In this document: one piece after another, positions 24,238 to 37,704 of the stretch | Position numbering within the stretch: position 1 is the first letter of the stretch | Layout: each line of letters starts with the position of its first letter | Origin: Rostratula benghalensis | Lineage: Eukaryota > Chordata > Aves > Charadriiformes > Rostratulidae | Reading direction: 5' to 3' | Assembly (NCBI GenBank): GCA_013399305.1 | Contig: VXAI01000019.1 | Span: 3,442,765 to 3,506,764 of the forward strand | Length of the DNA stretch: 64,000 nt | Notes under the pieces: model-generated | Told to the model about the DNA's origin: nothing | Databases searched by the model: none | Seen by the model: only the letters and a program-made list of their open reading frames with translations | Made by a program: the position numbers and the translations under genes

Positions 24238-26327
24238 ATTACCGAATACTGTACAGTAGAAATGCTGGTAGTGTTAGAAAAATGTGTTGTAGAAGCTTAT
24301 GTTTATCTGTTTTCACAAGTCATTTTAGACAGCCATCACAGAAATAACTTACAAAGGCAGAAGAAACCACCAATCTGTAGAAATAGAATATGATCCTATA
24401 AAAGTCAGTCAAAACATATGGCATTTACTAGAAGAATTATTTCTTTTTTATTATGGTTTTATTTGTCCCATATAATTCTACAAGCAGCATATAATTTCTA
24501 TTAAAATCTAAAGGCTGGTTCAGACAAAGGGTATTTAATTCAGCAGGAAGCTTCCATAATAAAAGTGCTAAGACTTTTTCTGCAAAAGTTCTCATTGCTC
24601 CAACACTCACTTCCAGGCTCTGGAAGCACAATTGGAAGGCACTTGCATTTTTGTATGTATTTCAATAACAGCAAAATCAAGTCTTAAATCAGGAAGTTAA
24701 TTGGTAGATTCTCTGTGGCTGACACAGAGGTGTTTACCTTCTTTGAGGGTGCTTCCCATCTTACAAGGGGGAAAAAAGAAAGAAAAAAAAAAACCCCTCT
24801 GAAATATCTTTGCCATCTTTCCCAAAGATTTTTTTAGAACTGCTTTATAAAATGTCTTAAAATTAATGTTGCTTGAAGGAGAAAAATTGAAAGAAGCGAT
24901 GAAGCTTGATCTCCCAGGATTTTTCAGCAGTTGGTGCTTTGGGCATAGCATAAGAAATTTTACTTAAGGAACAGTCCCACACCATCACAGCAAAAGCAAA
25001 TGAATAATTTCAATACATCCCTCCTCTGTATGACTGAGTTATTTGATTCCAGCTTGTTCTTCCCAGCTGACATGGAAGAAAAACTATTTCTCTGGAGGTG
25101 TCAGTAGAACTTGCAGTGCTGCAGCAACAACAGCTGGAAGCTGAATCCTGGCTCCACAATCCGTGTACCCTCCCCATTACAGTTCACTCTTCCCAGTCTT
25201 TTTTTTCCTGGCTGCATCAGAAGGTGGACTGAATGATTAAGGTAGGCATGAGGCACCCAAAAAGACCTAATTTGTCTTACTTTTGCTGCTAGAGAGGAAT
25301 GGGGTGGTGAGGGGGAGGGTTTTCCAGTTTCTATCTCCATTTTTTCTGAGAACCAGAGTTTTCATGTTGATTCTTCAACAAAAGAAGTGACACCTCCCCT
25401 AACACAAGTTTTGTGGCATGAGCTGGAATGTGTAAGGGATAATCTCATGCAGCGCTGAACTATAATTACACATTATCTAAGGATCACTCTTCTACACTGT
25501 ACCTCAGCAAGTCTCATTGTGGTCTTAATTCTGTACTTTCTGGATAAAGTCCAAAACACTCATCGTAAAATATTGTATTGTTCTAAAGCACTGGATGGCT
25601 AAGCATAAACAGATCTTTTAGTGAATACGTTATGTGAGAATGTATGTATCAACCAGTTTTGGCTTCTCACCAAGTTCCTGTAGTACCATGTTTATACCGT
25701 CCTGGCATTTGTATGAATTTGTGTTTTTTTCCTCTGCATACTTTAATCTCCAGAGTTACCAAATTTTGTGGCATTCTGAGATGACATTTACCACTGGAGA
25801 AGAAAACTAAATTAATGAAGCATTTGTAAAAGAGGCAGTGATAAAATAAATTATGATTCCTTGTAAATGTTTTTTCACCTCTTTACAATGCTCCCTTTTC
25901 TCCACTATATTTCTCCATATTCTTCTGCCTTTTCCTGCTAAATCACTTTAAATTTATGGTGGTCTCTGCTGAACACCGACAACTGCTGAGCAATGTAATT
26001 CAGCATAGATTCATTTTACTACAACTGAAATATCACTACTGATATTCAATAAGGGTAGAAGAATACGTGGCAGCAACAGCAACTCACAAGAATACAAAAT
26101 GCTTGACTAAACTTTTTAATGTTACCAAACTAGAGATAATAGTATAAGGATGGACAACTTCATTAAACATTTTCCAATGATACCTCAAGTTATACGTCAA
26201 ATCTATCACAAGAACTACAGATGTCAAGTATATGAATCCTACAGAAAACACCATTTTTAAAAAAATATTTTTGATATACGTTTAATAAGTACTTTTAAAA
26301 GCGATAAAACTAAAACTCAATCTAAAC

Positions 26328-26347
26328 CAGGGGTTCCAAAATTTTGC
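26328..26347 (+). mobile_element. possible terminal inverted repeat of a decayed hAT DNA transposon
   Basis: The string CAGGGGTTCCAAAATTTTG resembles the hAT (Charlie/MER-type) end CAGGGGTTCCCAAACTTT. I could not find the matching reverse-complement end nearby or any transposase remnant, so length and family are unknown. A chance resemblance is a real possibility. Confidence 0.25.
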
Positions 26348-28036
26348 TATGAAATCCACTTCAAAGTAGTGGAAAATACTCGCAAATCATTTGAGTGTAT
26401 CTTGTATCTTACTAAGGCTATGTTCAGGCCAGAAGCTACTACCACTGAGTCTAGCACAGGGGAACTCCTGACTTAGACTATACATATGATTTTTTTATTT
26501 TTTTTTCCTGGTCAGGAACTTAAGATAGAGAACACACATGATGTTTGGAACAAAAATGGAGCAAATTGTCAAATTTGCTTTTAAAAAATCTATCACATTC
26601 ATGGGTTACCTGCTGATCAATTGAAAATGGGTTTACAAGTCTAGCAAAAATATGTTAGGTTATTAGTGTATTTCAGGCTAATAGCAGGTTAAACAACTGC
26701 TACAATTTTATCATAATATTTCACCTTCAATTTTAGACGTTAGACCACATATTGTAATCATTTGCCTTTACACTGTGAGGATACAGTATCTAAAGTGTAT
26801 TATGTGCAGATCTCCCTGAACAAATCTTAAATTGTCATGTCAGATGGTAATACTTTAAATGCTAAAGTGGAACCTTCATGGTTGTTGGATATTATATTGT
26901 CTTATCTCTCTGATGAATCTCTCTGGTGAATATTCAAAACTTACTGTGCAGAGATACAGTGAAATGTCACTAGGCAAGGTATTTTGATTGAGTATTTCAA
27001 GGTCTGTTAAACTCTGGATATTGTACTTTCATGCTTCTCTAATTTTAAAAACACTCTTTTGATGGGTCTTCTTATTCTTTTGGTGTCACAGCATTTACGT
27101 GATTCTCAAAATCAAGATTTGTTACATTCCTGGTTCAGAAAGCTTCTCCATAAGTAGCATTGAAAATCACTTTTTTTTATAAGACCAAGACAAGGTTGAG
27201 GTTTGAATGATTGTAACAGCCTCTTCTTCTTTTTTCATCATTTCTTTCATGCCTTTCATTTATTTGTTTGGGGGGGTTTATATATAAACTGTATTGAGAA
27301 AATCCAAATTCAAGACTGCTTGTGGGGGAAAAGAACATAAATTATTTTTCTTCAAATGCTTTATCAAAATCATTTCTGGTTTCCCAAGTTGATAAACTAA
27401 AGAAATTAATACCATCTTTTCCCATACAGACTTCATGTACATAAGCTTATCAGTCAAAACCTGGGCAAGAACCTTAGTATCCCTTCTGTGACTGATATAG
27501 GCTCTTCCAACTTGTCCATTCTCCTCTGAGTATAATTTTGGAATGCAAATAGGAGATGAAATATTGCAGCTTCTTCCCCTCTGCCAGTTCTTCCTCAGGC
27601 CATGATCATTTCAAATTGAATTTTAAGATCTGACCCTGCCTCTGGTTGATACATTCCTTCTACCTCACAAAAGCCCTCATGACTGCCCTATATCTTAATT
27701 TTAGTTTTCCTCTACCTTTTGTAAAAGAAACAAACAAAATCCTGCAAAAGACCAAGTTAATTGAGCTGCTGACTTCCAAGGATAAGATTACACTTTCATA
27801 AATTTGTTGGTCAACTTTTTAAAAAAAATCTCTTAAAGGTAGCGTAAGTTTGTTGGCAGGGGATTTTTGTTGCTGTTGTTGTTATTTGCACCTGCAATTT
27901 TCCAAGCACAATTACTCCTGGATCCATACAACATAGTCCAACAACTCAGGAAGCTTGCTGGGACCTGTTTGAAATGCTGGCGCATAATAGCTACTCCTTT
28001 CATAATGGTTGCTTTGCTACAAGTAGTTAACTCATT

Positions 28037-28095
28037 ACTTTGTAAAGCACTTCAAGGTACTTAGAATATGAGCCCTACGAAAATAAATTGCAATG
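28037..28095 (+). repeat. ancient L3/MIR-like repeat tail
   Basis: The segment begins tttgtaaagcacttcaaggt and continues with 'gagccctacgaaaataaattgcaatgtatt'. It follows the old amniote repeat tail that reads roughly 'TTGTAAAGCGCTTTGAGATCC...GGCGCTATATAAATGCAA'. The match is by eye and diverged; only the tail seems to survive. The family name is an inference. Confidence 0.4.
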
Positions 28096-31000
28096 TATTC
28101 TCTTCTGATCTTTTCTCTTCTGTTCTCTTTTAGCCTATCCACTTGATAATAATCTATCTGAGAAGATCCTCATAATTTCAAAGTGTTTCAGGTTTTTCAC
28201 CACGTTCTGCAAAACCTTGGAATACCTGTGGAAGCTGTAGTGTCATCACTCAGTAAGAAGTCATTGGGGAAGTGTATTAGATCTCTTTTTTTCCCTTTAG
28301 CTGGTGCTTTCTTTTCTATCAGAGCAGATATTTTAAAAATGCTCTCTGGGTGGGGAACAAATTAATTCCTTGTAGTTCAAATACATCTCTGCAATACTGA
28401 TAGAAGGCAAGATGAACTGATGCATCTGCCAAGGCAAATATTTGAGTCATAAATGCTTCAGGTTATGTTCTGTTCCTTTTCCTTGATATGAAGACATGAA
28501 TTTTATCAAATATAATTTTTCCTCTATTATCATTCCATTCTATTTCAAGAAAATCTGTTTCTTCTATTTATGATTCATTTTCAAAAGCTTTAATGCATAT
28601 TTTTATCAAGTGTGTGCATGATGACGGAAAGCAAAACAGACTGAAAAAAGAATGAATTTGTGTATTAAAGTTCCAGAATATGAAAATGAGAATTGCCTTC
28701 ATTTAAGGAGAAATACTTTATGTTCTGCCTCCCGGTCTTACAACATATCCATGCCTTTCAAACATAAATGATACACTCATAGTCAGCATCAACTTGCTCA
28801 GCATCCTGGAGAAGCAAAAATTCTGTGAAATTCTGTTCTTTCCTAAAACATAGCAGGTCAAGCTAAAGGACTACAGTTTCTTTCTGGTCTTAAACATCTG
28901 GTGCGTGTACATAGATAGATCTATATATAAAAATATCTCCATATTTATTTGTTTACATATATATCATACATTTTGTCACTTTCTTCCTCAGCAAGCTAAG
29001 CAGTTCAGAAGAAAAACCTCTACTAATTTATGTATCTGTGCAGGCAGGAAACAGTACAATAGTTTCAAAAGAACGTAGTGAAACATCTTCTTCTTCCCAT
29101 CACCCCTGGACCCACTCCACCTCTTGTAAACTTCTCATTGTCCCAACAGTAGGAATTTGGGGATAAGTATACTCATCATTAGGAATAAATGTCCAAGTAT
29201 GCAACTGAGTTGATGTTTTAATTCTCAGCTGGCTCGCATTCCAGCTGTACTGTTTATTGATGAGAGTAAAGCCCAGAGAATTTTGGCTCCACAGTAGCTC
29301 CTAGCTTATACCCATGTATTCATGGAAGTTGGTTTTGTGTAACATGCATGACTTTTTTCAAAGTAAAGAAAGAAACTATCCAAAGCTCCTTCTCCCCTTT
29401 CCTCTTGGCTTCTCCAAATAAAGCATTAGACTTCATTAGCAGAAGAATCAGCTTTTCCATAGAAGAGGTTCAGTTCAAAGTCACATCCGTATTTCTATAA
29501 ATGACACAATTTGCCCTTCTGTCCAGTGTCACTTGTACTCACAGATACTTCTGTGGCAACTTTGGGTATTTATATAAGAAAGAAAAAAATGAGAGATGCA
29601 TAAATGGTTTGGGGGTTTTTTTTGAATAACTTTTTTCGTTCACTTGTATGTGGTAATCACCCAAAATATTTTGGTTACAAAAAGAAGAGGAATACTGTAG
29701 AAGGAGAAAACTTACTCTGGAAGTTTTTTTGCATATTAGTTGTGTGGAAATCAGTCATTGTCCATTCTGTAAGATTTAAATTAATAATAGATTTAATAGT
29801 TTCATTGAATAATTGATGATTTGTATCTATGAATATACTGTTCAGAATGTAATGTTCTTTGCACTCTGGACACATTATTTCAGCTTTAGGAAAGAAATAG
29901 ATAAATAGAGATAATAATTTTCTAATTCTTTTGGTTAGCAGTAAAGCAGACATACCAGTTTTTTTTCTTGGACTAAAGTAATTTTTAGTTTTACTTTTAG
30001 CATTGTTACACAACTCCTTTCGTTCCTTTCTTTTTTAATATTGACCATATAAATAGTTAATGTAGGTATGATAAGACAGAGGAAAAAAAATAATCACAAA
30101 TTCTCCAAGCTAATGAATTCTTTCTTATCTCTTTCACCCCTCAGATCTCATTGTCTATATTCCAACAAGTAATACAGAAAAAATATTAAGCATGTAACAA
30201 AAATCCAACAAGAAGCATTCCGAAAACTGAAAATGTGAAAAATATCCTTTTGTCAACCCAAGATGGCATTAGCTAATAAAAAAAGACAACCAATTTATCT
30301 GGTCACAAAGGGTCTTAATTTTTATTATGAGGAATACAGGTGCTTATGAGCTTCATTTTAGAAATGGAAAAGGCACAACTGACATAGCAATAACAGGAAG
30401 AATTTGAAGAGAATATTTGTATTGCTGTTATATTGTACAGGTTAAAAGTAATGAAGACATCAATCCTGCAAATGTGCCTGTATTTCTCAAGGCCACAGAC
30501 ACCAGCATTAGCCTAAACTTATTACGGCACCCACTGGTGCATCAGTTACTCTTTTTTGAGCCTGAGGTTTTCCCTTTTAAGGGAAAAAAGGTAATTTGTA
30601 GCAGTTAAGACAAGTGTTATTTTATGCAATCAAGGCCACAGGATTATTCTACGCTGTCTTGTGGTGAACAGTACTTTTTAATAAATCCATTATTTTATAT
30701 GGAAATGAACATTGCCAGTAGATCCCACACAGGGAACTTAAACATTCTGTTTCAGCGAATTCATTAGAAGGTGGGATAGCAGTGAGTATACTTTTAACTG
30801 AGAGTTTTCTCTTGGCTATTAATTTTTAAGATAATAATAGAGAAACGCAAACATGCTCTAGAGCCTCACTCCAAATCAAATCACTTTAAATCAAAGCACC
30901 ATTATTGTTTTTGTCTCAAATGACCATAGTCACTCAAATGAGTGACTCTGTAGATGTTTCTACACCTGTCTCCACTTCGAGCTTGCAAGGAATTGGGAAG

Positions 31001-34000
31001 TAGTAAGATTCAGCAATCACAATCAGGCTAATATTCCAATTGTTGTAGGAGTTACAAAGGATGAACTTCGCAGAAAAAAATTACAAATCTATAACTCATT
31101 AAAACTGAAGCAAAACTACCACAAAAAAATCCCAAAAAAAACCAAAAAACCCAACACTAATAGAAAAGAAAAGAGGTTAAGTTAATAGCAATAAGATCAT
31201 AAAATTGTTAGACTTTCAGGTTAGAAGATTTAGGATTTGTCAGCTGAGGCTGAATACGGGAACCTGATCACCAGATCACAAGCTGCTGCCATATGACCCG
31301 AAGGAGTGTTATTTTCAGTTGTTACAGCTTGGATATTACCATTCTTTCTCTGTAGCCAGTAAGGGTGATTATAATCTACTGATTATAAATAACCTTGTTA
31401 AAATTACACCTGAAGGAACAAAAGAATAGTTGCGTGATTGTCAAAAAGATAAAATCATTAGTAAAATATCCAAAGGAGTAAAAGAGAATAGAATAATAAG
31501 TCACAGGCAATGTATCTGGCTCTTGATCTCTGTACAGGGATTCCTTCCATCTAGTCTTCCAACTGTTTCATACAACCCTTGAGAAAAGAGGCCAAACTTC
31601 TGTAGGTAATCCTAAAGTATTTTAACTGTCCACCTAGCTTTTTGCCATATTGATATACTTTTAGATCATAGATCTCTTTCTCAATAGATTAAGATATTAT
31701 TTCAAATCTATATATTGGAGGTTCAGTACCTTGCACAGGCATTAGGTGGTTTTCCCTTGCATGCTGAGGAAGTGGACAGAAATTCCTTTAGGCATTAAAA
31801 TCAAAGAAAAAATCCATTCTGCTCCTCAAGTAATTAGCCTGAAGGAATTCTCCAGAGTCTGGTTAACTGATCTGAAGGCTCCCTTTTTAGGTTAAATCAT
31901 ACTGCTCTCATGCAAATGGTTCATTCATCTAGCAAAAAATTAAGCAGGCATTGGAGGAAGGGAGCTGATCAAGAAAACTGACATTGTTTCTGATAATGAA
32001 TCCAAACCACAACAGAAGAAAGTTAATTATTACATCTGAGAAATAAAGAAGCATAAGCAAATACTACATACCATGAAAAAGCACCGTGTTCCAAGAAAAA
32101 CAATTAATTTCTATTTCTATGTAATATACTGGTCAATGGGTCTGAACTACAAAACATTAGAGAGAAGAGAACACTAGCAATTAAGTATAGAGCTGTTAAT
32201 CTTTACATCATGAAAGTCAACAAGAAACAGATGAGGACACAGCTGAAATATGCTGCTGAGTGCTGATTTCCTCTTCCAGCTGGCTGTGGTTTGAGAAACT
32301 CACTTCAACCAGCGACTCATTCAAAAACATTTTGTTTTCAAAAGCATCCCACCCTGAAGAGGTGAACCATGTCTGAGAATTTTATTATGTTCTCCTTCCT
32401 CATCATTTTTATCAATAGTGTTATCTCTCTGGACTCATCTAGCTAGGTAGTGTTAGAGACGTAAATGTTATTCCAGGTGGAAAGAGGAACCTTTTCATTT
32501 ACAGAAATTGTACAACTTCTTTTTGTCAGATATAGGAATATTGAAACATGAAGGATAGTCCTTTTGCTTACAGTTTCATCTTCCCTGAGCTTGGAATGTG
32601 TGTTATTAGCCTACTTGTCAGCACCCTGTTCCCAGCTTGTAATTGTTTGGCCACCTTGTCTCAGTTTCTCTGCTCTTTCCTTCCTCTTTCACACAGCTGA
32701 ATCTTCACACAAAAATAACTAACAGCAGTCATCACCCAGCCTGCTTATGTGTTTTGGGGAGGAACTTATGCTTGGCATTGAGTAAGAGAATGCTGTAATT
32801 TCTAGAAATCGTAAGCACTTTCTACAAAATCTTTAAAGGAACTGTTGTGATTGTACCTTCAGCAAACTCTGAAATGGGTGTAACTCTCTGTTAAAACTGA
32901 CCCAGACTAAAACCAATTTCTTCTTGACTGTGCCTTAGCATTCCTAAAACTCTAGGAAATCTATTCTTGTTATAAGAATAGGGGATAAAAATTTAAAATT
33001 AAGTCAGTGCCAAATATGATTACAAAAAGTGTAGGTCAATATAAGTCTTACCATTTTGATCTAATTTATAACTGAGTATCCTCTAAAAGGATTGTTTGTC
33101 ATGAATTATTTTTATAGTGAAGTTTCACTGTGGCTTTTGATAGTTTATGACCTTCTAAATAACATGAAAGCATCATAAGCAATCTGTCGTATACACACGT
33201 TAAAAACAAAAGAGAAGGGCTGCCTACTTTATCATTCACCCCCTGAGGCAACTGGAAATTGTACAGTCTGAAGGAAAAAACCTGAAGGTATGGAAACAAA
33301 CGAATCTCCATCTATCTACAGGAATGTCTTTTTCCATAAACTTCATTACAAATAACTCCTGCATGGAATTCTAAAGGGTGGGCTCAGCACTGCCAAATAT
33401 TTGTGTGGGGTTTTGCGACTAAGGAAAACAAATTATTAATCTTAATGAAACACTTGATAACTTTTTGAATCAGAACCAAAAGAAAAGCACCTGTCATTTT
33501 ACAAATCCGTATCAAAATCTACAGACAATGAATTTCCTATTATTTGTCTGCTTGAACACCACACCAGAAGTTTTAAGGCCACACACAGCTGGATAAAATG
33601 TCAAAGAGTTTTGGATTAATCAAGCCATAGCACATGTCTAGAGAAGAAAGAGAAAATTCTGACTTATTTGCCAGTTGTTTGTATAGAAACAGAATTGGGA
33701 GATCACGCTGCACAAGAAGCCCAGCCTTTCCCTTTGGGTAAGCATTCAGATGCTGGAATACACAGGTCACTGGTCCATGTGTCAGATGAAACAAGAGATA
33801 GTTCACTTTTTACAAGTCTATACTCCATCTGAACCACAGAGTATGTTTAAAAAAGCACTTACGTTTTTTGTTCTATACCTAAACATCTTGATTGATTTAT
33901 AATAAATACTTTGTTTGATTGCTTTGGTTGGAATTTATTAGCTCAACAGATTGCAGGACAAAAGCTAGATAAGTTGATTGGAGGCAGAAGAATCTAGTTC

Positions 34001-34117
34001 AGAAAGTTTTTGAGAATTGTAACAGAGTAGCTTCAATGCAACTTTTCATAGGATTATAAGTCACCTTTGTATTCTGCCAGCCACTGAAAAAATATTTTAG
34101 AAGATATATATAATTAA

Positions 34118-34890
34118 CAGGCTGCAGAAATGGGCTGACATTCTCATGAAGTTCAATGTCCAGTGACATCCATGAAATTCTGAAAAGGAATTCCTCCCTG
34201 CACCTAGGGAGGAATAACAGCAGGCACCAACACAGGATGAAGGCCAACAGACTGGAAAAGAGCTCTAAAACAAGGGCCTGAGGGTCTTGGTGGACAAGTT
34301 GAACATGAGCCAGCAATATGCCCTTGTGGGAAAGAAAACCAACAGCATTCTGGTCTGCATTAAGAAGAACATCATCAGCTCAAGGTCAAGAGAGGTGATC
34401 CTTCCCCTGTACTCAGTACCACTGAGCTCTGGAGTGCTGTGTCCCATTCTGAGCTCCCAGTAAAAAAAAGACAGATTTATTGGAACAAGACCAGCAAAGG
34501 GACATGAAGATGGTTAAAAGATCTGTCATATGAGGAGAGGTCAAGAGAGCTGGGACTGTTGACCTGGAGAAGAGAAGGATCTTATCCTTATTTATCTGAT
34601 GCTCATTAATAGAGAGAAGACAGACCTTTCCCAGTGGTATCCAATGTAAGGACAAGAGGCAATGGGCACAAAGTAGAATATAGGAAATTCCACCCATAAG
34701 AAAGAAATAAGATTTGTTTGGTGTTGTTTTTTCTTTTTTTTTCTCGTGGGGCACGGGAACACTTGAAAAGGTTCCCCAGAGATGTTGTGAAGTCTCCCTC
34801 TTTGGAGGTATTAAAAATGCAACGAGACACAGATATGAGCAACCTGTTGTATTTGACCATCCTTTGAGCAGGGTGTTCAACTACACTAAG
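34118..34890 (+). mobile_element. CR1 LINE, 5'-truncated, ORF2 3' half to near the 3' end
   Basis: Consecutive CR1 ORF2 landmarks appear in order on the plus strand: 'gaagttcaatgtcc' (34149), 'cacctagggaggaataac' (34200), 'ggtcttggtggacaagttgaacatgagccagcaa' (34282-34315), 'aaaaccaacagcattctgg', 'aggtcaagagaggtgatccttcccctgtactc' (34382-34412) and 'ctggagaagagaaggat' (34563). The 3' part 'caatgggcacaaa' and 'gagatgttgtgaagtctccctctttggaggtatt' runs to 34811, ending near 'gagcagggtgttcaac'. The terminal octamers are missing. A T-rich expansion replaces part of the usual 'aaaaacttctttactg' segment at about 34709-34743. Frames are broken, so it is dead. The long antisense frame 34413-34880 is a by-product of this repeat. 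Confidence 0.92.
34709..34743. repeat. T-rich expansion inside a CR1 copy
   Basis: Within the CR1 at 34118-34890, a T-rich tract (gttgttttttctttttttttctc) sits where family members read 'aaaaacttctttactgtgag'. It is probably slippage expansion after insertion. Confidence 0.6.
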
Positions 34891-35799
34891 CAAAACAGTA
34901 AAGACCAGAACTATGCTAGACATAGCTTAATCACCTAAGCATGTTGGGTTTCTGTGCTTAATTCCCAATAATTAGAATTGGTTGAAATATTTTGTTAAAA
35001 TATTCTATGTCACTGCGGCCAGCCGTCTGCCAGAAACACAAGTTCTGAAAAAGGATTTGCTGGAGAATCCTCACCTGGGAGAACTAGTAAAACAGAAAGC
35101 AGAGAGAAAAAAGCAAGAGGGATGATTAGTCTTGCTAGAACTTTAACAGGAAAAAAAGAATGAATACAGAAACACACAGAGAGAAAACATAGTTAGTGGT
35201 CTGTGGAGGAGATGACCAACAGGAAGGAGCTTGGTTTGGTGCAAGTTTTGGGTGAAAAAAATGTTCTCACACAAGCAGAAACTTTTGCCTCAACATGCCA
35301 GATTCTTACCCACTGAACTAAAACAAATATTTGTGTCTCTCTTTTGTTATGTGTCAGTTTTTATTAAATTCCAGAAGGCATGTTTGAATTCCAGGACAAA
35401 ATTAAAGAAATTTCAGCAGTGCAGTATTCGTAATCTTCCCAGTTTAAACACTAGTCATTCATATTTGAAAAAAAGTAAAAATATATTTTAAAAAGAATAA
35501 TAAGACTTCTATGAGACCTTTATTTACAAACTTACATGTAAAAAAGGGCTAAAACCTCTAAGCTGTGAATAGAAGCAAGTAAAGACAAGATTCCTAGGTC
35601 AGAACAGTATGCAAAAAGCAGTTGGAGGGCATATATACTCATTTACATAATTAGATATGAGTTAGGCTGAGATAACCATTCTGTAATTATACATACAGGA
35701 GAAATGTTTGCTGCAGAAAAGCAAAAACCTTTGTTGTGTATCCAATACAAAGGTTATTATGATAATAACTTAATGGAATAATAGATGTAGTGTCAAGCT
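34891..35799. other. AT-rich non-coding stretch
   Basis: No gene or repeat family is recognised. It includes a perfect 17-bp palindrome-like sequence at 35753-35769 (arms GTTATTAT and ATAATAAC around one G), probably chance in AT-rich DNA. Confidence 0.6.
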
Positions 35800-35930
35800 C
35801 TTACATATCACCTTTTGTCACTAGATTTCAAAGTGGCTTACAAGCAGGATGAGTTATTTTATCTTTTTACTTAATAATTTACTGCTGATGCTGAGAAGCA
35901 CACACATAAAGGCATCTCTGAAAATGAATT
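35800..35930 (+). repeat. ancient L3/MIR-like repeat fragment
   Basis: The sequence reads 'acatatcaccttttgtcac', then 'tagatttcaaagtggcttacaa', then 'gatgctgagaagcacaca'. This parallels the old amniote repeat segment 'CACTTTTCATC...TAGATCTCAAAGCGCTTTACAAA...ACTGAGGCACAGAG' in the right order and spacing. It is heavily diverged. The LINE L3/CR1-L3 tail assignment rests on memory of that consensus and needs a repeat-library search. Confidence 0.5.
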
Positions 35931-36945
35931 GGATGCCTGTAAATCTGGACAACTAACTTGTATTAAGGCTGTTTTCAAAAGTCAGCCAGTACAGCTACAT
36001 GAGGTTTATTGGACTACATGGACCTAATGAGTCTCCACCACCTTATGCTCCCAGGCATAAGGCAGGATGAGCTGCCCAGTTCTCCATGGACATGTCACAT
36101 AACCAACTTAATTCTTTCAAAATGAGCCAGAAATAATTAGAAAAATGAAAAGAAGCCATGTGTTCGCTAAGCAAAGCATGAAGCAGAAAGCAGAAACTTC
36201 TGCTTCCAATATGAAACAACCCAGTTTAGGATTTGGATTTCTTCAGGTTATCATAGTTGATGAAATAGCATTAATTTAATCATGCTTCATGCACAAGTTA
36301 CTTGTTTGGAGAGGAATAGATTCATTCTCCAATGGCAAATTACTTCGTCCATGAATCCCAAAGTTCTATTTAAATTTGCAGGCACAGATTTAAAGTCAAT
36401 ATCTCTGGATCATAATGGCAGGGTTTTTTCCCAGAATTTTTGCAGAATAATTTATTGCCACAATATCTTTTTGTGTGCAAAAGTACAAATGTGTTCAAAA
36501 GCAGAGTCCAATGGCTGGCTACCAAATGCAGTGCTCTAGAAAAAAAACATTTGATTCAGGAAAGCTCTACCCAGAAAACAAGAAAGGAAACAAGGGGACA
36601 GTGTATTTCAGAATTATCCTGACTCTTACAGTCCATTCCTTTACTGACCACTGTCTAAAACAGAATTACTGACCTGATCCAGCACAGATGTTCTTGCATT
36701 ATGTTGAAAAAAAATGGGATTACCTGTCCTCGTTTTCTTTCCCTCGGCTTCTTGCAGTCAGATTTCTAACCCAGGCAGTTTACCACAGGGCTTGCAGCCA
36801 ATGCAGCAGGCTATAACATCTACTCTGTTTATGCAACCCAGCCTTGTTTAGCCTACACTTCACAAAGCGAATTCCAAATTTTAACAAAGTTAAGAAGACG
36901 TTATATGCTATCTAATTAGGAGAGCGGGTTTGTTGGGTTTTTTTC

Positions 36946-36963
36946 TTTTTTTTTTTTTTTTTT
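36946..36963. repeat. poly(T) run
   Basis: Eighteen consecutive T residues, preceded by ggttttttttc. Confidence 0.9.
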
Positions 36964-37073
36964 AATTATTCATTCCTGCCAACTCTTTTTTGTTCCTTCA
37001 ATTAGAAAATTCCTCCCTCCCGGAGAACTGGAATTCCCCTCAGTTAGAAAGGTACTTTCAAGAATACCAAAAG

Positions 37074-37091
37074 AAAAAAAAAAAAAAAAAA
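37074..37091. repeat. poly(A) run
   Basis: Eighteen consecutive A residues, preceded by ataccaaaag. Confidence 0.9.
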
Positions 37092-37704
37092 GTACTTGCT
37101 TTTGAGATGTGCAATAGCAAATGCCAGATGTAAATCCATGCATTTTGTCTAGTACGTGACTGATTAATATAATGTGTCTTTATTTTTTATTAAAGTAATC
37201 AAGCAGAAACCCTGAAATTGAATCTTTGCTTTTCAAAAGATGATAACAAACAGTCTTTGAACTCAGGAGAAACCTAGTAATGAGTGGTGATGTATCTGTA
37301 CCCATGATGATGTGGGGATATTAGAAAGGCTGGATGGAGGGGCAATATCTTTGAAAAGATGAAGTAGAATAAAACAAGGTATATTCTCCACAAGAAATCC
37401 AGTAGCCATTATTTGGGATATATTACTGAAGGTTGAATTGGCATGGAAAGACAGGATTTTTGGAATTCTGGGCTTTCTAAAATAGTTGTTTTTTTATGAG
37501 ACTCCCTGTTGAGAGAAGGGTGAAGATGTCCGCATGCAGAAAAATTAGAGTCTGGCATAATATTAAAATCCATGTTAGTGTAGTGTAATCTTGGAAAACC
37601 AGAATCTATAAAATCTATAAAATGTAAAAAGAATTTTTTCTGATTTTTTTTTTTATTCACTTTCTGTGCATAGTTCTCTGCTTTATGAATTACCTACTAT
37701 AGGA

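Larger units (their letters stand above)
22660..34117. other. AT-rich non-coding stretch, no gene recognised
   Basis: No gene is recognised. Apart from the (CTAAA)n repeat at 24.2 kb, a possible hAT terminus at 26.3 kb and an ancient repeat tail at 28.0 kb, which have their own entries, there are only A- or T-rich low-complexity patches: about 28900-28970, with alternating TA runs, and 31115-31160, A-rich with CCC interruptions. All open frames are short and unrecognised. Confidence 0.6.
35931..37704. other. AT-rich non-coding stretch with homopolymer runs
   Basis: No gene is recognised. It contains a poly(T) run at 36946-36963 and a poly(A) run at 37074-37091, only 110 bp apart and separated by ordinary sequence. 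The open frames near 36282-36672 overlap one another in three frames and show no domain. Confidence 0.6.

Noticed and set aside
29675..30013. 112-codon minus-strand frame
   Set aside because: AT-rich, no domain, overlapped by an open frame on the other strand, and no splice or promoter context.
34413..34880. Longest open frame in the window, 155 codons on the minus strand
   Set aside because: It is the antisense strand of the plus-strand CR1 at 34118-34890 and resembles no protein; repeats often give such antisense frames.
36946..37091. Poly(T) and poly(A) runs 110 bp apart as ends of an inserted retrocopy
   Set aside because: The sequence between them shows no gene or SINE structure, and no matching target duplication was found.
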